Source of the DNA: Streptomyces sp. NBC_00459
GTDB taxonomy: Bacteria > Actinomycetota > Actinomycetes > Streptomycetales > Streptomycetaceae
Direction: 5' to 3'
Length of the DNA: 64,000 nucleotides
Assembly (NCBI RefSeq): GCF_036013955.1
Contig: NZ_CP107903.1
Span: 1,488,001 to 1,552,000 of the forward strand
In this document: positions 35,974 to 45,320 of the stretch, in pieces
Layout of the letters: every line of letters starts with the position of its first letter
How positions within the stretch are numbered: position 1 is the first letter of the stretch
Program-made: the position numbers and the translations under genes
Notes under the pieces: generated by a model
The model's input: the letters and a program-made list of their open reading frames with translations, nothing else
What the model was told of the DNA's origin: nothing
The model's database searches: none

Positions 35974-37392
35974 TCATACCGCGGTGCTGTCGGGTCCGAT
36001 CCGGCTCCGTACGGCTGTCTGGACCTCGGCCTCCTCGGCCGGGTCGGCGGCGAGCCTGCGCAGCTGGTCGACGACCCTGGCGTCACCGGTCTCGGCGTGC
36101 CGGGCGGCGACCTCGCGGGTGGTCTCCTCGCAGTCCCACAGGCATTCGACGGCGAAGCCGGCGGCGAAGGAGGGGTCGGTGGCGGCGAGGGCCCGGGCGG
36201 CCCGGCCGCGCAGATGGGACGAGGCGGTCTCGCGGTAGACGTGGCGCAGCACGGGGGCCGCGCAGACGATGCCGAGCCGTCCCGCGCCGTCCACCAGGGT
36301 CCACAGGGTCGGCGCGTCGGGTCCTTCGCCCCGTACGGCCTCCCGCAGGGCTCCGAGGACGAGGTCGCTGTCCCGGGTGCCACCCAGGCAGGCGAGCATC
36401 CGTCCGGCGGCGGCGCCGAGGGGGTCGGGCCGGTGGACCCACCCGCGCGCGCGGTCGACGGCGGCGATACTGCGCATACGTTCGAATGCGTCGACGGCGG
36501 CCTCCACCACGGCCGTCGTGCCGTCGGTGACCGCGCCCTCGACCAGATCGAGGGCCTCGGGATCATTGCTGTCCGCGAGATAGCGCAGGGCCGTGCAGCG
36601 GGCGCCGTCGCCACCGCTGCGGGCGGCCTCCAGGATCTGGGGCCGGTCCTCCGGGCCCGCCACAGCCGTCAGGCACCGCGCGGCGGGCACATGGAGCACG
36701 GCACCGCGGTCGATGCCCTGCTGGGCCCACTCGAAGACAGCCTGCACACTCCAGCCCGGGCGGGGCCCGGACGGTCGCATCTGGCGTTGCCAGCGGTCGA
36801 AACAGCCGGTCTCCTGGGCGGCACGCACGCGCGTGGAGATCGATTCGCGCGGATCCTCGGCCCACAGCCGCCAGGGCCGGGGCTCGAAGGCGTCCCGCAC
36901 GACGGCGGCCAGTTCCGCCTCGCCCTCCGCGTCGGTGCCGAAGCGGGCGAGCACGGGGGCGGCGAGGGCGCGCAGCCCCGCGTCGTCGTCCCTGAGCGCC
37001 AGCTCGTCCAGCGCCCACGCCCAGCTGGTGCCGGTGGCGGCATACCTGCGCAGCACCTCCAGCGCGTCCCGCCTTCCGTAGGAGGCGAGGTGTCCGAGGA
37101 CCGCGAGGGCGAGCCCGGTGCGTGACTCGTCGGTGTCGAGGACGTCCTCGGCGTCGAAGAGATGGGCCTCGATCTCGTCGAGCTCGCCATGGAGGTCGAC
37201 ATAGAGACGGGCGTAGTAAAGGGAGCGGTTCTCCACCTGCCAGTCGTGGCGCGGGTCGTGGAGCACACAGTGGTTCAGTGCCGCGAGCGCGTCGGCCCGC
37301 GGTGCTGTGAGCGCGTGCAGCGTGCCGTCGCCGCGGCCCCTCTGAAGCAGGCCGAGCAGCGTTCCGCTGGGCGCTATGACCGGATCGAACAT
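35974..37392 (-). CDS. HEAT-repeat-like protein
   Basis: 472-aa all-helical protein from ATG 37392, chosen for GAGG 9 nt upstream; a GTG 15 nt further out is also open. Repeated 30-35-residue Ala/Arg/Asp-rich helical pairs, such as LAVLGHLASYGRRDALEVL, CTALRYLADSNDPEALDLV and VQTAVRSRIG near the end, indicate HEAT/armadillo repeats. It begins MFDPVIAPSGTLLGLLQRG. No catalytic motif or signal peptide is seen. Probably a cytoplasmic scaffold; the partner is unknown. Confidence 0.8.
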   Translation of the reverse strand: MFDPVIAPSGTLLGLLQRGRGDGTLHALTAPRADALAALNHCVLHDPRHDWQVENRSLYYARLYVDLHGELDEIEAHLFDAEDVLDTDESRTGLALAVLGHLASYGRRDALEVLRRYAATGTSWAWALDELALRDDDAGLRALAAPVLARFGTDAEGEAELAAVVRDAFEPRPWRLWAEDPRESISTRVRAAQETGCFDRWQRQMRPSGPRPGWSVQAVFEWAQQGIDRGAVLHVPAARCLTAVAGPEDRPQILEAARSGGDGARCTALRYLADSNDPEALDLVEGAVTDGTTAVVEAAVDAFERMRSIAAVDRARGWVHRPDPLGAAAGRMLACLGGTRDSDLVLGALREAVRGEGPDAPTLWTLVDGAGRLGIVCAAPVLRHVYRETASSHLRGRAARALAATDPSFAAGFAVECLWDCEETTREVAARHAETGDARVVDQLRRLAADPAEEAEVQTAVRSRIGPDSTAV

Positions 37393-37693
37393 GGGAAACA
37401 GCCTCACATCAAGCGTCGACGCAACCGGGATCCTGCTTTACCTGGCCACGCGACAACACGTCGGAGCGCCCGCCGTTTCCTGCTTGCTGTAGACCATCTT
37501 CCTCTGCCTCTCGTAGGTGGGCCCATGCGGACCGCATCACGGCCCGCGCGGTGCGGCAACATCTGCCCAGCCATCGCGTCCATGAATCACGACGTCATGA
37601 TGACCCGGCTGTTCAAGCTGCCGCGACCGTATTTCCGGCGGCCCCGTTCCGCCTCCCCCGTTTTCCTTGTCCTAGCTGGTCAACACGTACGAC
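37393..37693. other. Intergenic region between HEAT-like and ankyrin genes
   Basis: About 300 bp with no supported gene. A plus-strand frame from 37525 runs antisense into the ankyrin gene and has no family resemblance. No clear terminator hairpin was recognised. Confidence 0.5.
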
Positions 37694-38086
37694 TCAGTGT
37701 GCGCCGAACAGCTCCAACAGTTCCGTCTTGCCGAACATCCGTGCGGTGTCGAGAGCCGAGGGCGTACCCGCGGCCGGGTTGGCGCCACCCTCCAGAAGCG
37801 CCTCGATGACGTCCTGCGCACCCTTGAAAACGGCCCCGGCGAGTGGTGTCTGCCCCCGGTCGTTCACCCGGTCCCCGTCGGCACCGCGAGCGAGGAGCGC
37901 CCGGACCGCGTCGGCGTGGCCGTGGTAGGCGGCGAGCATCACCAGGGAGTCGCCGCGGTCGTTGGTGAGGTCGGCCGGTACGCCCGCGTCGACGTACGCC
38001 ACGAGTGCCTCGGTCTGCCCCTGCCGGGCCAGATCGAAGATCTTCGTCGCCAGCTCCACGACCTCGGGGTCGGGGGCTTCGCTCAT
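37694..38086 (-). CDS. Ankyrin-repeat protein
   Basis: 130-aa protein with three to four ankyrin repeats: QTEALVAYVDAGVPADLTND, RGDSLVMLAAYHGHADAVRA, then NDRGQTPLAGAVFKGAQDVI and PSALDTARMFGKTELLELFG. The conserved G-T/S-P-L-A and LL-x-x-GA-x spacing is clear. It is cytoplasmic and involved in protein interaction; small single-domain ankyrin proteins like this are common in Streptomyces. The partner is not known. Confidence 0.9.
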   Translation of the reverse strand: MSEAPDPEVVELATKIFDLARQGQTEALVAYVDAGVPADLTNDRGDSLVMLAAYHGHADAVRALLARGADGDRVNDRGQTPLAGAVFKGAQDVIEALLEGGANPAAGTPSALDTARMFGKTELLELFGAH

Positions 38087-38322
38087 CGGCCGGACCGCCT
38101 CTCGTTACAACCGTACGGGTGAATCGCCAGAGTACTGGCTCGACAGGCACATGACCCGACACCTCAGCAGCAAAGATCAGCACGCCCGGATGACACCAAA
38201 CAGGTACGCCACGCGAGTGAAATACGCCGAAATTCACCCAAGTGCACCTTTTATCGTATGGATACATGCTGTGATCCTGGAAGAACTCATGGTGACTGTC
38301 CCCACCACACCAGGAGATCCTC

Positions 38323-38517
38323 ATGATCCTCTCCATGTCAGGCGTCGTTCTGCTCGGCATCATCGTCTTCCTCTTCTTCAAGAAGGACGGACTCAAGGCG
38401 TCGCACGCCTTCGTCGCCGCGCTGTTCGGCTTCTACCTCGCGAGCACCGCCATCGCGCCGAGCATCAAGGCCGGCGGCGAGAGCCTGGCGAGCCTGCTCG
38501 GCGGAATCAAGTTCTGA
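38323..38517 (+). CDS. Small membrane protein paired with FtsK-like gene
   Basis: 64-aa protein starting MILSMSGVVLLGIIVFLFFK, with two hydrophobic segments (about 4-20 and 26-45) joined by a short basic loop KKDGLKAS. A glycine-rich C-terminus GGESLASLLGGIKF follows. AGGAG lies just upstream of the ATG. It ends 35 bp before the FtsK-like gene. The arrangement recalls the small hydrophobic proteins next to TraB/FtsK-type genes in actinobacterial conjugative elements, but no other transfer gene is present. Confidence 0.78.
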   Translation: MILSMSGVVLLGIIVFLFFKKDGLKASHAFVAALFGFYLASTAIAPSIKAGGESLASLLGGIKF

Positions 38518-38552
38518 CGCCCCTCCCGTCCACACGCACCCAGGAGACAGCA

Positions 38553-40100
38553 GTGGCCCGGCGCCCCCTCCCCCGCATCCTGAGCAACGGCAGCGCACAG
38601 ATCGCCCGGAGCCGGGAGCTGGCCCGGACCGCTGCGGACAGCGCCACGGACGTCCTCCACCCGCTGATCACGATCAGCCGGGGTCTTCGCCGACTGGCCG
38701 CGGCCGGGCGGCGCAAGTGGGCGGACACGCCCAAGGACAGGCGCGGGCCACTGCTGTTCCTGGTGGCCTCGGTGGTCCTGGTAGTGGCCCTCGTCCCGTA
38801 CGGCCCGCTGCTCGCCGTCATCTCGGTGATGGCGGCAGCGGCCTGGCACGGGCGGGACCGCGCCCCGGCGGAGCCCGAGGGCCCCGACGAGTCCCAGGCC
38901 CAGCGCCTCCAGTCCCTGTACGACGCGCTGGTCCCCTACCTCTCGACCCCCGACGACCCCGCTCCCCTCTACGCCCACGGCGGCGACTGGGAGAAGGTCT
39001 TCCCCGCGTACGAGTTCGACGGCACCGGCCGTGTCTCGCACCTGGTGGTGCGCTACCCGGCGTACTTCACCGACGGCGAGGCCGACTCCCGCGCGCGGAT
39101 CGAGCAGTTGCTGCACGCCAAGTCGGGCCGGGGCCGCGAGTACCACTTCGACTGGGACGAGGAGGGCAACCAGCTCACGGTCACCGTCCTGTCGCCGCTG
39201 CCCACCGACATCGCCGCGCAGCGCTTCGTCACGTCCCCCGGCGAGACGGTGCTCGGCTTCACGGACCCCACCCAGGTACAGCGCACGCTCCCGCTGAGCC
39301 ACGGCGAGGAGCAGCGGGACGTCCCGCCGGTCGTCTGGCGCACGGGTCCCCGCTCCACCGAACCGCACCTCCTGGTGATGGGCGAGCCGGGCAGCGGCAC
39401 CACGACACTCCTGCGCTCGATCGCTCTCCAGGCCCTCCAGCACGGCGACATCCTGATCGTCGACGGCAGCGGAACCGGTGAGTACGCGTGCCTGACCGGC
39501 CGGGACGGCGTACTGGCCGTCGAGTGCGCCGCGTCCGGCGCCGTGGCCAGCCTCGAATGGGCCGGCCGCGAAACGGAACGCCGGCTGATCGCGGCCAACC
39601 ACGCCCGCCAGGCCGGTCAGCCGCTCCCCGACGACACCCGACGCCCGCTCTGGCTCCTCCTCGACCGCCCCGGGGCCCTCGCCCACCTGGCCGCCGCCGA
39701 CGGCCGCCCCGACCCCCAGTCACTGCTCCAGGTCCCCCTGCGGCACGGCCGGGCGGCGAACGTCACCGTAGTGGTGGCGGAACAGTTCGACAGCGCGGAC
39801 ACCCTGAGCGACGCCGTACGGCAGCACACACGCGCGCGTGTCGTCCTCGGCCCCGCGTCCCCCACTCGACTGGAAGCGATCCTGGGCGCGCCCCCGCACA
39901 CCACACCGGTCCCGGTCATGCCCCCGGGCCGCGGCTACGCCCGGCTGGGCACGGGCCCGGTCCACCGCCTCCAGGTCCCGGCCACCCCGGACCCCCACGA
40001 CGACGCGACGAGCGACGTACAGCGCCAGGCGGTGCTGGAGTTGCTGCCGCCGCGGTCGGCCCAGGTACTCGTGAAACCGGAACAGGAGCCGGTGGCCTAG
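38553..40100 (+). CDS. FtsK/SpoIIIE-like membrane protein with degenerate P-loop
   Basis: 515-aa protein from GTG 38553 behind CAGGAGACAG. A basic N-terminus is followed by two TM helices (about residues 66-99), a cytoplasmic domain (EKVFPAYEFDG, VVRYPAYFTDGE) and a RecA-like ATPase-type fold. The P-loop is GEPGSGTTT (277-285), with Thr283 where Walker A has Lys. The Walker B-like strand is GDILIVDGSG (298-307). A later region (RHGRAANVTVVVAEQFDSAD) resembles FtsK/TraB sensor segments. ATP hydrolysis may be lost. It is probably cotranscribed with the 64-aa membrane protein and converges on the MocR gene. Confidence 0.72.
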   Translation: MARRPLPRILSNGSAQIARSRELARTAADSATDVLHPLITISRGLRRLAAAGRRKWADTPKDRRGPLLFLVASVVLVVALVPYGPLLAVISVMAAAAWHGRDRAPAEPEGPDESQAQRLQSLYDALVPYLSTPDDPAPLYAHGGDWEKVFPAYEFDGTGRVSHLVVRYPAYFTDGEADSRARIEQLLHAKSGRGREYHFDWDEEGNQLTVTVLSPLPTDIAAQRFVTSPGETVLGFTDPTQVQRTLPLSHGEEQRDVPPVVWRTGPRSTEPHLLVMGEPGSGTTTLLRSIALQALQHGDILIVDGSGTGEYACLTGRDGVLAVECAASGAVASLEWAGRETERRLIAANHARQAGQPLPDDTRRPLWLLLDRPGALAHLAAADGRPDPQSLLQVPLRHGRAANVTVVVAEQFDSADTLSDAVRQHTRARVVLGPASPTRLEAILGAPPHTTPVPVMPPGRGYARLGTGPVHRLQVPATPDPHDDATSDVQRQAVLELLPPRSAQVLVKPEQEPVA

Positions 40101-40113
40101 CCACGCCCACCGC

Positions 40114-41613
40114 TCAAGCCACGAAGGTCCGGGGGGACTCGGCGCCCCCCGACCCTCCGCTCACCACGATCCGCGCCGCGGCAGCCAACCGGACGGCCGC
40201 CTCGTCGGCCACCGCTCCCCCCACGGTGAACGGCAACCGCACATACCCCTCGAAAGCACCGTCGACGCCGAACCGCGGTCCCGAGGGCACCCGTACCCCC
40301 ACCCGCTCGCCCGCCTCGGCGATCCGTGACCCCGACAGCCCACCCGTACGGACCCACAGTGTGAGTCCGCCCCTGGGCACCGTGAACTCCCAGTCGGGCA
40401 GTTCCCGTCGTACCGCCGCGACCAGTGCGTCCCTGTTGTCCCGGGCCTGTTCGCGCCGCATCTGGACCGCCTGTTCCCAACCTCCCGTGCTCAGCAACCA
40501 GTTGATGGCCAACTGTTCAAGGACGGGTGTCCCGAGGTCCGCGTAGGCGCGCGCGGCGACGAGGCTGCGGATCACATCCGGAGCCGCCCGAACCCAGCCG
40601 ATGCGCATCCCGGCCCAGAAGGCCTTGCTGGCGGAACCCACGGTGATGACCGTCGACCCGGCCGGGTCGAAGGCGCACACCTGGCGTGGCATCTCGACAT
40701 CCGGGTCCAGCCACAGCTCGGTCATCGTCTCGTCGGCGACGAGCACCGTGCCCGCCGAGCGGGCCGCGTCGACGAGTTGTCGTCGCTGGTCCTCGTCGGC
40801 GAGCGCGCCTGTGGGGTTGTGGAAGTCGGCGACGACGTAGGCGATCCGGGGCGCGGCCTCCCGCAGCACCTGGCGCCAGCGGTCCAGGTCCCAGCCGGCG
40901 AGCCCCTCGGCCATCGCCACGGGCACGAGCCGGGCGCCCGCCTCCCTCATCAGTTGAAGGATGTTGGCGTACGACGGCGACTCCACGGCGATGCGTTCGC
41001 CCCGGCCGGAGAACAGATGGCAGATCGCGTCGATGGCGCCCATCGCGCCGGTCGTCACCATGATCTGTTCGGGCATGGTGGGGATCCCGCGCGCGGTGTA
41101 CCGCTCGGCGATCATCGCGCGCAGCGCGGGCAGCCCTGCCGGGTAGTCGCCGTGCGTGTGCGCATACGGGGGCAGTTCCTCCAGTGCGCCCTGGACGGCC
41201 CGGGTCAGCCACGGTTCGGGTGCGGGCAGGGCCGCCGTCCCGAGGTCGATCACCGAGCCGAGCGCCTCGGGAGGCAGGGGTTCGAGCCCGCGCGCGGGAA
41301 GTGGGTTACCCGCGGGCACAGCGGTCCAGCTGCCCGCACCGCGCCGGGACTCCAGGAAGCCCTCGGCGCGCAGCGCCTCGTAGGCGGCGGCGACCGTGGT
41401 CCGGCTGACGGAGAGGGCGAGGGCCAGTTCGCGCTCGGCGGGAAGGCGGGCGGCGACCGGCACCCGACCTTCCAGCACCAGCAGGCGGATGCCATCGGCG
41501 AGGGAGCGGTAGGCGGGCGGGCGACGCGTGCCGGGACCCGCGGGACGGTCCTGCTGGGAGGTGAGCAGCCGAGCGAGCTGCGCGGTCCCCACCGCCGAAG
41601 TCCACTGCACCAT
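40114..41613 (-). CDS. MocR/YczR-type regulator (GntR HTH + aminotransferase-like domain)
   Basis: 499-aa from ATG 41613; the open frame extends to 41679 without a better start. The N-terminal winged helix has ADGIRLLVLEGRVPVAARLP and ELALALSVSRTTVAAAYEAL. The fold-type I PLP domain includes DYPAGLPALRAMIAERY, VVADFHNPTGALAD, VADETMTELW and the PLP lysine in TVGSASKAFWAGMRIGWVR. It is divergent from yczE, the classic YczR/YczE pairing, and probably controls yczE from the 99-bp shared region. The effector is likely PLP or an amine; the target pathway is unknown. Confidence 0.92.
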   Translation of the reverse strand: MVQWTSAVGTAQLARLLTSQQDRPAGPGTRRPPAYRSLADGIRLLVLEGRVPVAARLPAERELALALSVSRTTVAAAYEALRAEGFLESRRGAGSWTAVPAGNPLPARGLEPLPPEALGSVIDLGTAALPAPEPWLTRAVQGALEELPPYAHTHGDYPAGLPALRAMIAERYTARGIPTMPEQIMVTTGAMGAIDAICHLFSGRGERIAVESPSYANILQLMREAGARLVPVAMAEGLAGWDLDRWRQVLREAAPRIAYVVADFHNPTGALADEDQRRQLVDAARSAGTVLVADETMTELWLDPDVEMPRQVCAFDPAGSTVITVGSASKAFWAGMRIGWVRAAPDVIRSLVAARAYADLGTPVLEQLAINWLLSTGGWEQAVQMRREQARDNRDALVAAVRRELPDWEFTVPRGGLTLWVRTGGLSGSRIAEAGERVGVRVPSGPRFGVDGAFEGYVRLPFTVGGAVADEAAVRLAAAARIVVSGGSGGAESPRTFVA

Positions 41614-41712
41614 GCAGATCAGTCCACCTTCCCAGAATTGGCCATGGATACGATCCGATCCCAAGCCACAGGGTGTCATGTGTCAGGCCACTATCACCAC
41701 AGGGGGCAGCTC

Positions 41713-42375
41713 GTGAGTTCGTTGTCAGCGCCGGATCACCTCGGCCGAAGGTTGCTCCAGCTCTACGCCGGTCTCGTGCTGTACGGCGCCAGCTCGGCCC
41801 TGCTCGTCGAGTCGGGCCTCGGCCTGGAGCCCTGGGGCGTGCTGCACCAGGGGCTGGCCGAGCTGACGGGGCTGACCATCGGCGTCGTGTCGATCTTCGT
41901 GGGCGCCGTCGTACTGCTCCTGTGGATACCGCTGCGGCAGCGTCCGGGCCTCGGCACGGTCTCGAACGTCTTCGTCGTCGGCCTCGCCATGGACGGCACG
42001 CTCGCCCTGGTCCCCGACGCGCACGCCCTCGGCGCGCGCGTCCCGCTCCTGGTGGCGGGCATCGTCCTCAATGGCGTGGCCACCGGCCTGTACATCGCGG
42101 CGAGCTTCGGCCCGGGCCCACGCGACGGCCTGATGACCGGCCTGCACCGGATCACCGGCCGCTCGATCCGGCTCGTCCGTACGGCGATCGAGGTGGCGGT
42201 GGTGGCGACGGGCTTCGCCCTGGGCGGCACGGTGGGGATCGGCACGGTGCTGTACGCGGTGGCGATCGGACCGCTGGCGCAGTTGTTCCTGCGCGTGTTC
42301 GCCGTTCCGGCGGCATCGGACGGCAGCACGGTCGTTGCCGCGGGTCAACCGGAGGAGGCGATACTGCGACCGTGA
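41713..42375 (+). CDS. yczE: YczE/YitT-family membrane protein
   Basis: 220-aa protein with about five TM helices, from GTG 41713 behind AGGGGGCAGC. Typical segments are GASSALLVESGLGLEPWGVL, FVVGLAMDGTLALVPD and FGPGPRDGLMTGLHRITGRS. YczE proteins occur beside MocR/YczR regulators and are suspected transporters of a vitamin or amine. The stop overlaps the next start (GTGA). Confidence 0.88.
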   Translation: MSSLSAPDHLGRRLLQLYAGLVLYGASSALLVESGLGLEPWGVLHQGLAELTGLTIGVVSIFVGAVVLLLWIPLRQRPGLGTVSNVFVVGLAMDGTLALVPDAHALGARVPLLVAGIVLNGVATGLYIAASFGPGPRDGLMTGLHRITGRSIRLVRTAIEVAVVATGFALGGTVGIGTVLYAVAIGPLAQLFLRVFAVPAASDGSTVVAAGQPEEAILRP

Positions 42376-43139
42376 CCACGCGGATACGTCATCCCTACCT
42401 CGACCATCCCGGCCCGATCCCCTTCGCCCACCGGGGCGGAGCGGCGGACGGGCTGGAGAACACGATGTTCCAGTTCCGGCGGGCGGTCGAGACGGGCTAC
42501 CGCTATCTGGAGACCGACGTGCACTGCACGGCGGACGGAAAACTCGTCGCCTTCCACGACTCGACACTGGACCGGGTGACGGACGGCGGCGGCCTGATCG
42601 CGGACCTCCCCTGGTCCGAAGTACGGCACGCGCGCGTGGCGGGCAAGGAACCGGTCCCCCTCTTCGAAGACCTGCTCGAAGCCTTCGCCGAGGCGCGCTG
42701 GAACGTCGACGTCAAGGCCGAGCGCGCGCTGCGCCCGCTCCTGGACCTGATCGAGCGAACCGGCTGCTGGGACCGCGTCTGCGTCGGTTCCTTCTCCGAG
42801 GCGCGCGTGGTGCGCGCCCAACGGCTGGCCGGTCCGCGTCTGGCGACCTCGTACGGCATCCGGGGCGTCCTGAACCTGCGGCTGCGCTCCTGGGGCCTGC
42901 CCGTGGGGGTGCGCCGCTCCGCGGTCGCCGCACAGGTGCCGGAGTCGCAGTCGGGCATCCCGGTGGTCGACCGGAGCTTCGTGCGCACGGCCCACGCGCG
43001 CGGGCTGCACGTCCATGTGTGGACGGTCAACGATCCCGATGACATGCACCGGCTCCTGGACCTGGGAGTCGATGGCATCATGACCGATCACATCGACACG
43101 TTGCGCAAGGTTCTGGAGGACCGGGGCACCTGGTTCTGA
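42372..43139 (+). CDS. Glycerophosphodiester phosphodiesterase
   Basis: 255-aa GDPD TIM-barrel enzyme from GTG 42372, coupled to yczE. Catalytic elements are FAHRGGAADGLENTM (first His/Arg and Glu), YLETDVHCTADGKLVAFHDS (metal-binding E/D and second His), VDVKAE and the C-terminal VHVWTVNDPDDMHRLL...GVDGIMTDH. There is no signal peptide, so it is a cytoplasmic enzyme hydrolysing glycerophosphodiesters to sn-glycerol 3-phosphate and an alcohol. Confidence 0.93.
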   Translation: MTTRIRHPYLDHPGPIPFAHRGGAADGLENTMFQFRRAVETGYRYLETDVHCTADGKLVAFHDSTLDRVTDGGGLIADLPWSEVRHARVAGKEPVPLFEDLLEAFAEARWNVDVKAERALRPLLDLIERTGCWDRVCVGSFSEARVVRAQRLAGPRLATSYGIRGVLNLRLRSWGLPVGVRRSAVAAQVPESQSGIPVVDRSFVRTAHARGLHVHVWTVNDPDDMHRLLDLGVDGIMTDHIDTLRKVLEDRGTWF

Positions 43140-43181
43140 CTCCCCGCGCGCACCGCTTCACGGGGAAAGCGAGGGGCACGG

Positions 43182-44543
43182 GTGGGCATCGACACCGTGC
43201 GGGACGAGGCGCCCGACGAGACCGCCGGGCGCCGCCGCGAGCAGCGCGGCTGGTACTTCTACGACTGGGCATGCTCCGTCTACTCGACGAGCGTGCTCAC
43301 CGTGTTCCTGGGCCCCTATCTGACCTCGGTCGCCGAGGAGGCGGCCGACGCGAACGGGTTCGTGCATCCGCTGGGCATACCGGTCCGCGCCGGTTCGTTC
43401 TTCGCGTACTCGGTGTCCCTGTCGGTCATCGTGGCCGTGCTGGTCATGCCCCTGGTGGGCGCCGCCGCCGACCGCACCGGCCGCAAGAAACCGCTCCTGG
43501 GAGCCGCCGCCTACGTGGGCGCCACGGCGACGGCCGCCATGTTCTTCCTCGACGGCGACCGGTATCTGCTGGGCGGGCTGCTGCTGATCGTCGCCAACGC
43601 GGCCCAGTCCGTGTCGATGATGCTCTACAACTCCTACCTGCCCCAGATCTCCACGGTCGAGGAGCGCGACGCGGTCTCCTCGCGCGGCTGGGCGTTCGGC
43701 TACGCGGCGGGCTCACTGGTCCTCGTCGTCAACCTGGTGCTGTACACGGCCCACGACTCCTTCGGCCTCTCGGAGGGCATGGCCGTCCGTGTCTGTCTGG
43801 CCTCGGCGGGCCTGTGGTGGGGCGCCTTCACCCTCGTACCGCTGCGCAGGCTCCGTGACCGCCGGGCCGCCAAGGAGGAGAGCGTCGCGAAGGAGGCCAC
43901 CTCCCCGGGGCTGCGGCAACTCGCGGCGACGGTCCGCGACATGCGCCGCCATCCGCTCACGCTCGCCTTCCTGCTCGCCTACCTCGTCTACAACGACGGC
44001 ATCCAGACCGTGATCTCCCAGGCCTCGGTGTACGGCTCGGAGGAGCTGGGGCTCGGCCAGTCCACCCTGATCGCGGCAGTGCTGCTGGTGCAGGTGCTGG
44101 CGGTGGCGGGGGCACTGGGGATGGGCCGACTGGCCCGTATTTACGGGGCCAAGCGGACGATTCTCGGATCACTGGTGGCGTGGACGGTGACGCTCGCGGC
44201 GGGATACTTCCTGCCGGCCGGCGCACCGGTGTGGTTCTTCGTGCTGGCCTCCGGGATCGGCCTGGTCCTCGGCGGCAGCCAGGCACTGTCCCGGTCGCTG
44301 TTCTCGCATCTGGTGCCGCCCGGCAAGGAAGCCGAGTACTTCTCGGCGTACGAGATGAGCGACCGCGGCATGAGCTGGCTCGGCCCGCTTCTCTTCGGAA
44401 TCACCTACCAGCTGACCGGAAGCTACCGGGACGCGATCATCTCGCTCGTGGCCTTCTTCGTCATCGGGTTCGTGCTGCTGGCCCGGGTTCCGGTGGGGCG
44501 GGCGATCCGCGACGCGGGCAATCCCGTTCCCGAAAGGATTTAG
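43182..44543 (+). CDS. MFS transporter, UMF1/Atg22-like
   Basis: 453-aa, about 12 TM segments, from GTG 43182 behind GAGGGGC. Family marks are QRGWYFYDWACSVYSTSV near the N-terminus, GAAADRTGRKKPLLGAAAYV, the MLYNSYLPQISTVEERDAVS block and LSRSLFSHLVPPGKEAEYFS, all characteristic of the UMF1 (vacuole effluxer Atg22-like) group. Bacterial substrates are uncharacterised. It lies 42 bp after the GDPD gene and may be in the same transcript. Confidence 0.9.
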   Translation: MGIDTVRDEAPDETAGRRREQRGWYFYDWACSVYSTSVLTVFLGPYLTSVAEEAADANGFVHPLGIPVRAGSFFAYSVSLSVIVAVLVMPLVGAAADRTGRKKPLLGAAAYVGATATAAMFFLDGDRYLLGGLLLIVANAAQSVSMMLYNSYLPQISTVEERDAVSSRGWAFGYAAGSLVLVVNLVLYTAHDSFGLSEGMAVRVCLASAGLWWGAFTLVPLRRLRDRRAAKEESVAKEATSPGLRQLAATVRDMRRHPLTLAFLLAYLVYNDGIQTVISQASVYGSEELGLGQSTLIAAVLLVQVLAVAGALGMGRLARIYGAKRTILGSLVAWTVTLAAGYFLPAGAPVWFFVLASGIGLVLGGSQALSRSLFSHLVPPGKEAEYFSAYEMSDRGMSWLGPLLFGITYQLTGSYRDAIISLVAFFVIGFVLLARVPVGRAIRDAGNPVPERI

Positions 44544-44724
44544 CATCGGCGGCCAAAGAGCGGTAGTGTACGCCGTTGGCCTGCCAGGCGTACCGTTACT
44601 GCGCGTCAAAGATGACGAAACGCTGGGTGATATCTGCTTGCAGATGTGACAAACCGGGCGCTGGTGGGTACAACAAGGGACAGCTACGACGGCGACGCAT
44701 GACCCCGAAACGGGACACGGGACG

Positions 44725-44750
44725 GGAATCTTTACCGCCGACCGGACGTT
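44725..44750 (+). promoter_or_regulatory. SigR-type promoter of rbpA
   Basis: GGAAT at 44725-44729, an exact 18-nt spacer and GTT at 44748-44750, matching the thiol-stress SigR consensus GGAAT-N18-GTT. It lies about 60 bp upstream of the rbpA ATG. rbpA is a known SigR target in S. coelicolor. Confidence 0.85.
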
Positions 44751-44811
44751 GACCGGATGACGACGACAGCGACACCTGTCCTGTGGGCGACAAGCCCGGG
44801 AGGCACGATTC

Positions 44812-45186
44812 ATGAGTGAGCGAGCTCTTCGCGGCACACGCCTTGTAGTGACCAGCTATGAGACGGACCGCGGCATCGACCTGGCCCCGCGCCAGGCCGT
44901 GGAGTACGCATGCGAGAAGGGGCACCGGTTTGAGATGCCCTTCTCGGTGGAGGCCGAAATTCCGCCGGAGTGGGAGTGCAAGGTCTGCGGGGCCCAGGCA
45001 CTCCTCGTGGACGGCGACGGCCCTGAGGAGAAAAAGGCCAAGCCCGCGCGTACGCATTGGGACATGCTGATGGAGCGGCGCACCCGAGAGGAACTCGAAG
45101 AGGTCCTTGAGGAGCGACTGGCCGTACTCCGCTCCGGAGCGATGAACATCGCTGTACATCCGCGGGACAGCCGCAAGTCCGCGTAG
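44812..45186 (+). CDS. rbpA: RNA polymerase-binding protein RbpA
   Basis: 124-aa actinobacterial transcription factor that binds group 1/2 sigma factors and the RNA polymerase beta subunit and stabilises the open complex. It begins MSERALRGTRLVVTSYETDR. It has the zinc-ribbon-like core around YACEKGHRFEMPFSVEAEIP...WECKVCG (Cys34, Cys56, Cys59 region) and the C-terminal sigma-interaction domain KPARTHWDMLMERRTREELE. It is the usual length. Driven by the SigR-type promoter at 44725-44750, linking it to disulfide stress. Confidence 0.97.
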   Translation: MSERALRGTRLVVTSYETDRGIDLAPRQAVEYACEKGHRFEMPFSVEAEIPPEWECKVCGAQALLVDGDGPEEKKAKPARTHWDMLMERRTREELEEVLEERLAVLRSGAMNIAVHPRDSRKSA

Positions 45187-45320
45187 CCCTTCAGGGGGCT
45201 GGGCGGCATACAACGCACGCGTGACACCGCGGGTGCCGTACGTGAGGTCTGCGTACGGTGCCTGCGGTTTTGCGTTTTCCGCGGTCAGCGGCCAGGGCTG
45301 CGGTCAGGACGGGTAACGCG

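Noticed and set aside
37525..37809. Plus-strand frame running into the ankyrin gene from the antisense side
   Set aside because: No homology by eye and conflicts with a clear ankyrin-repeat gene.
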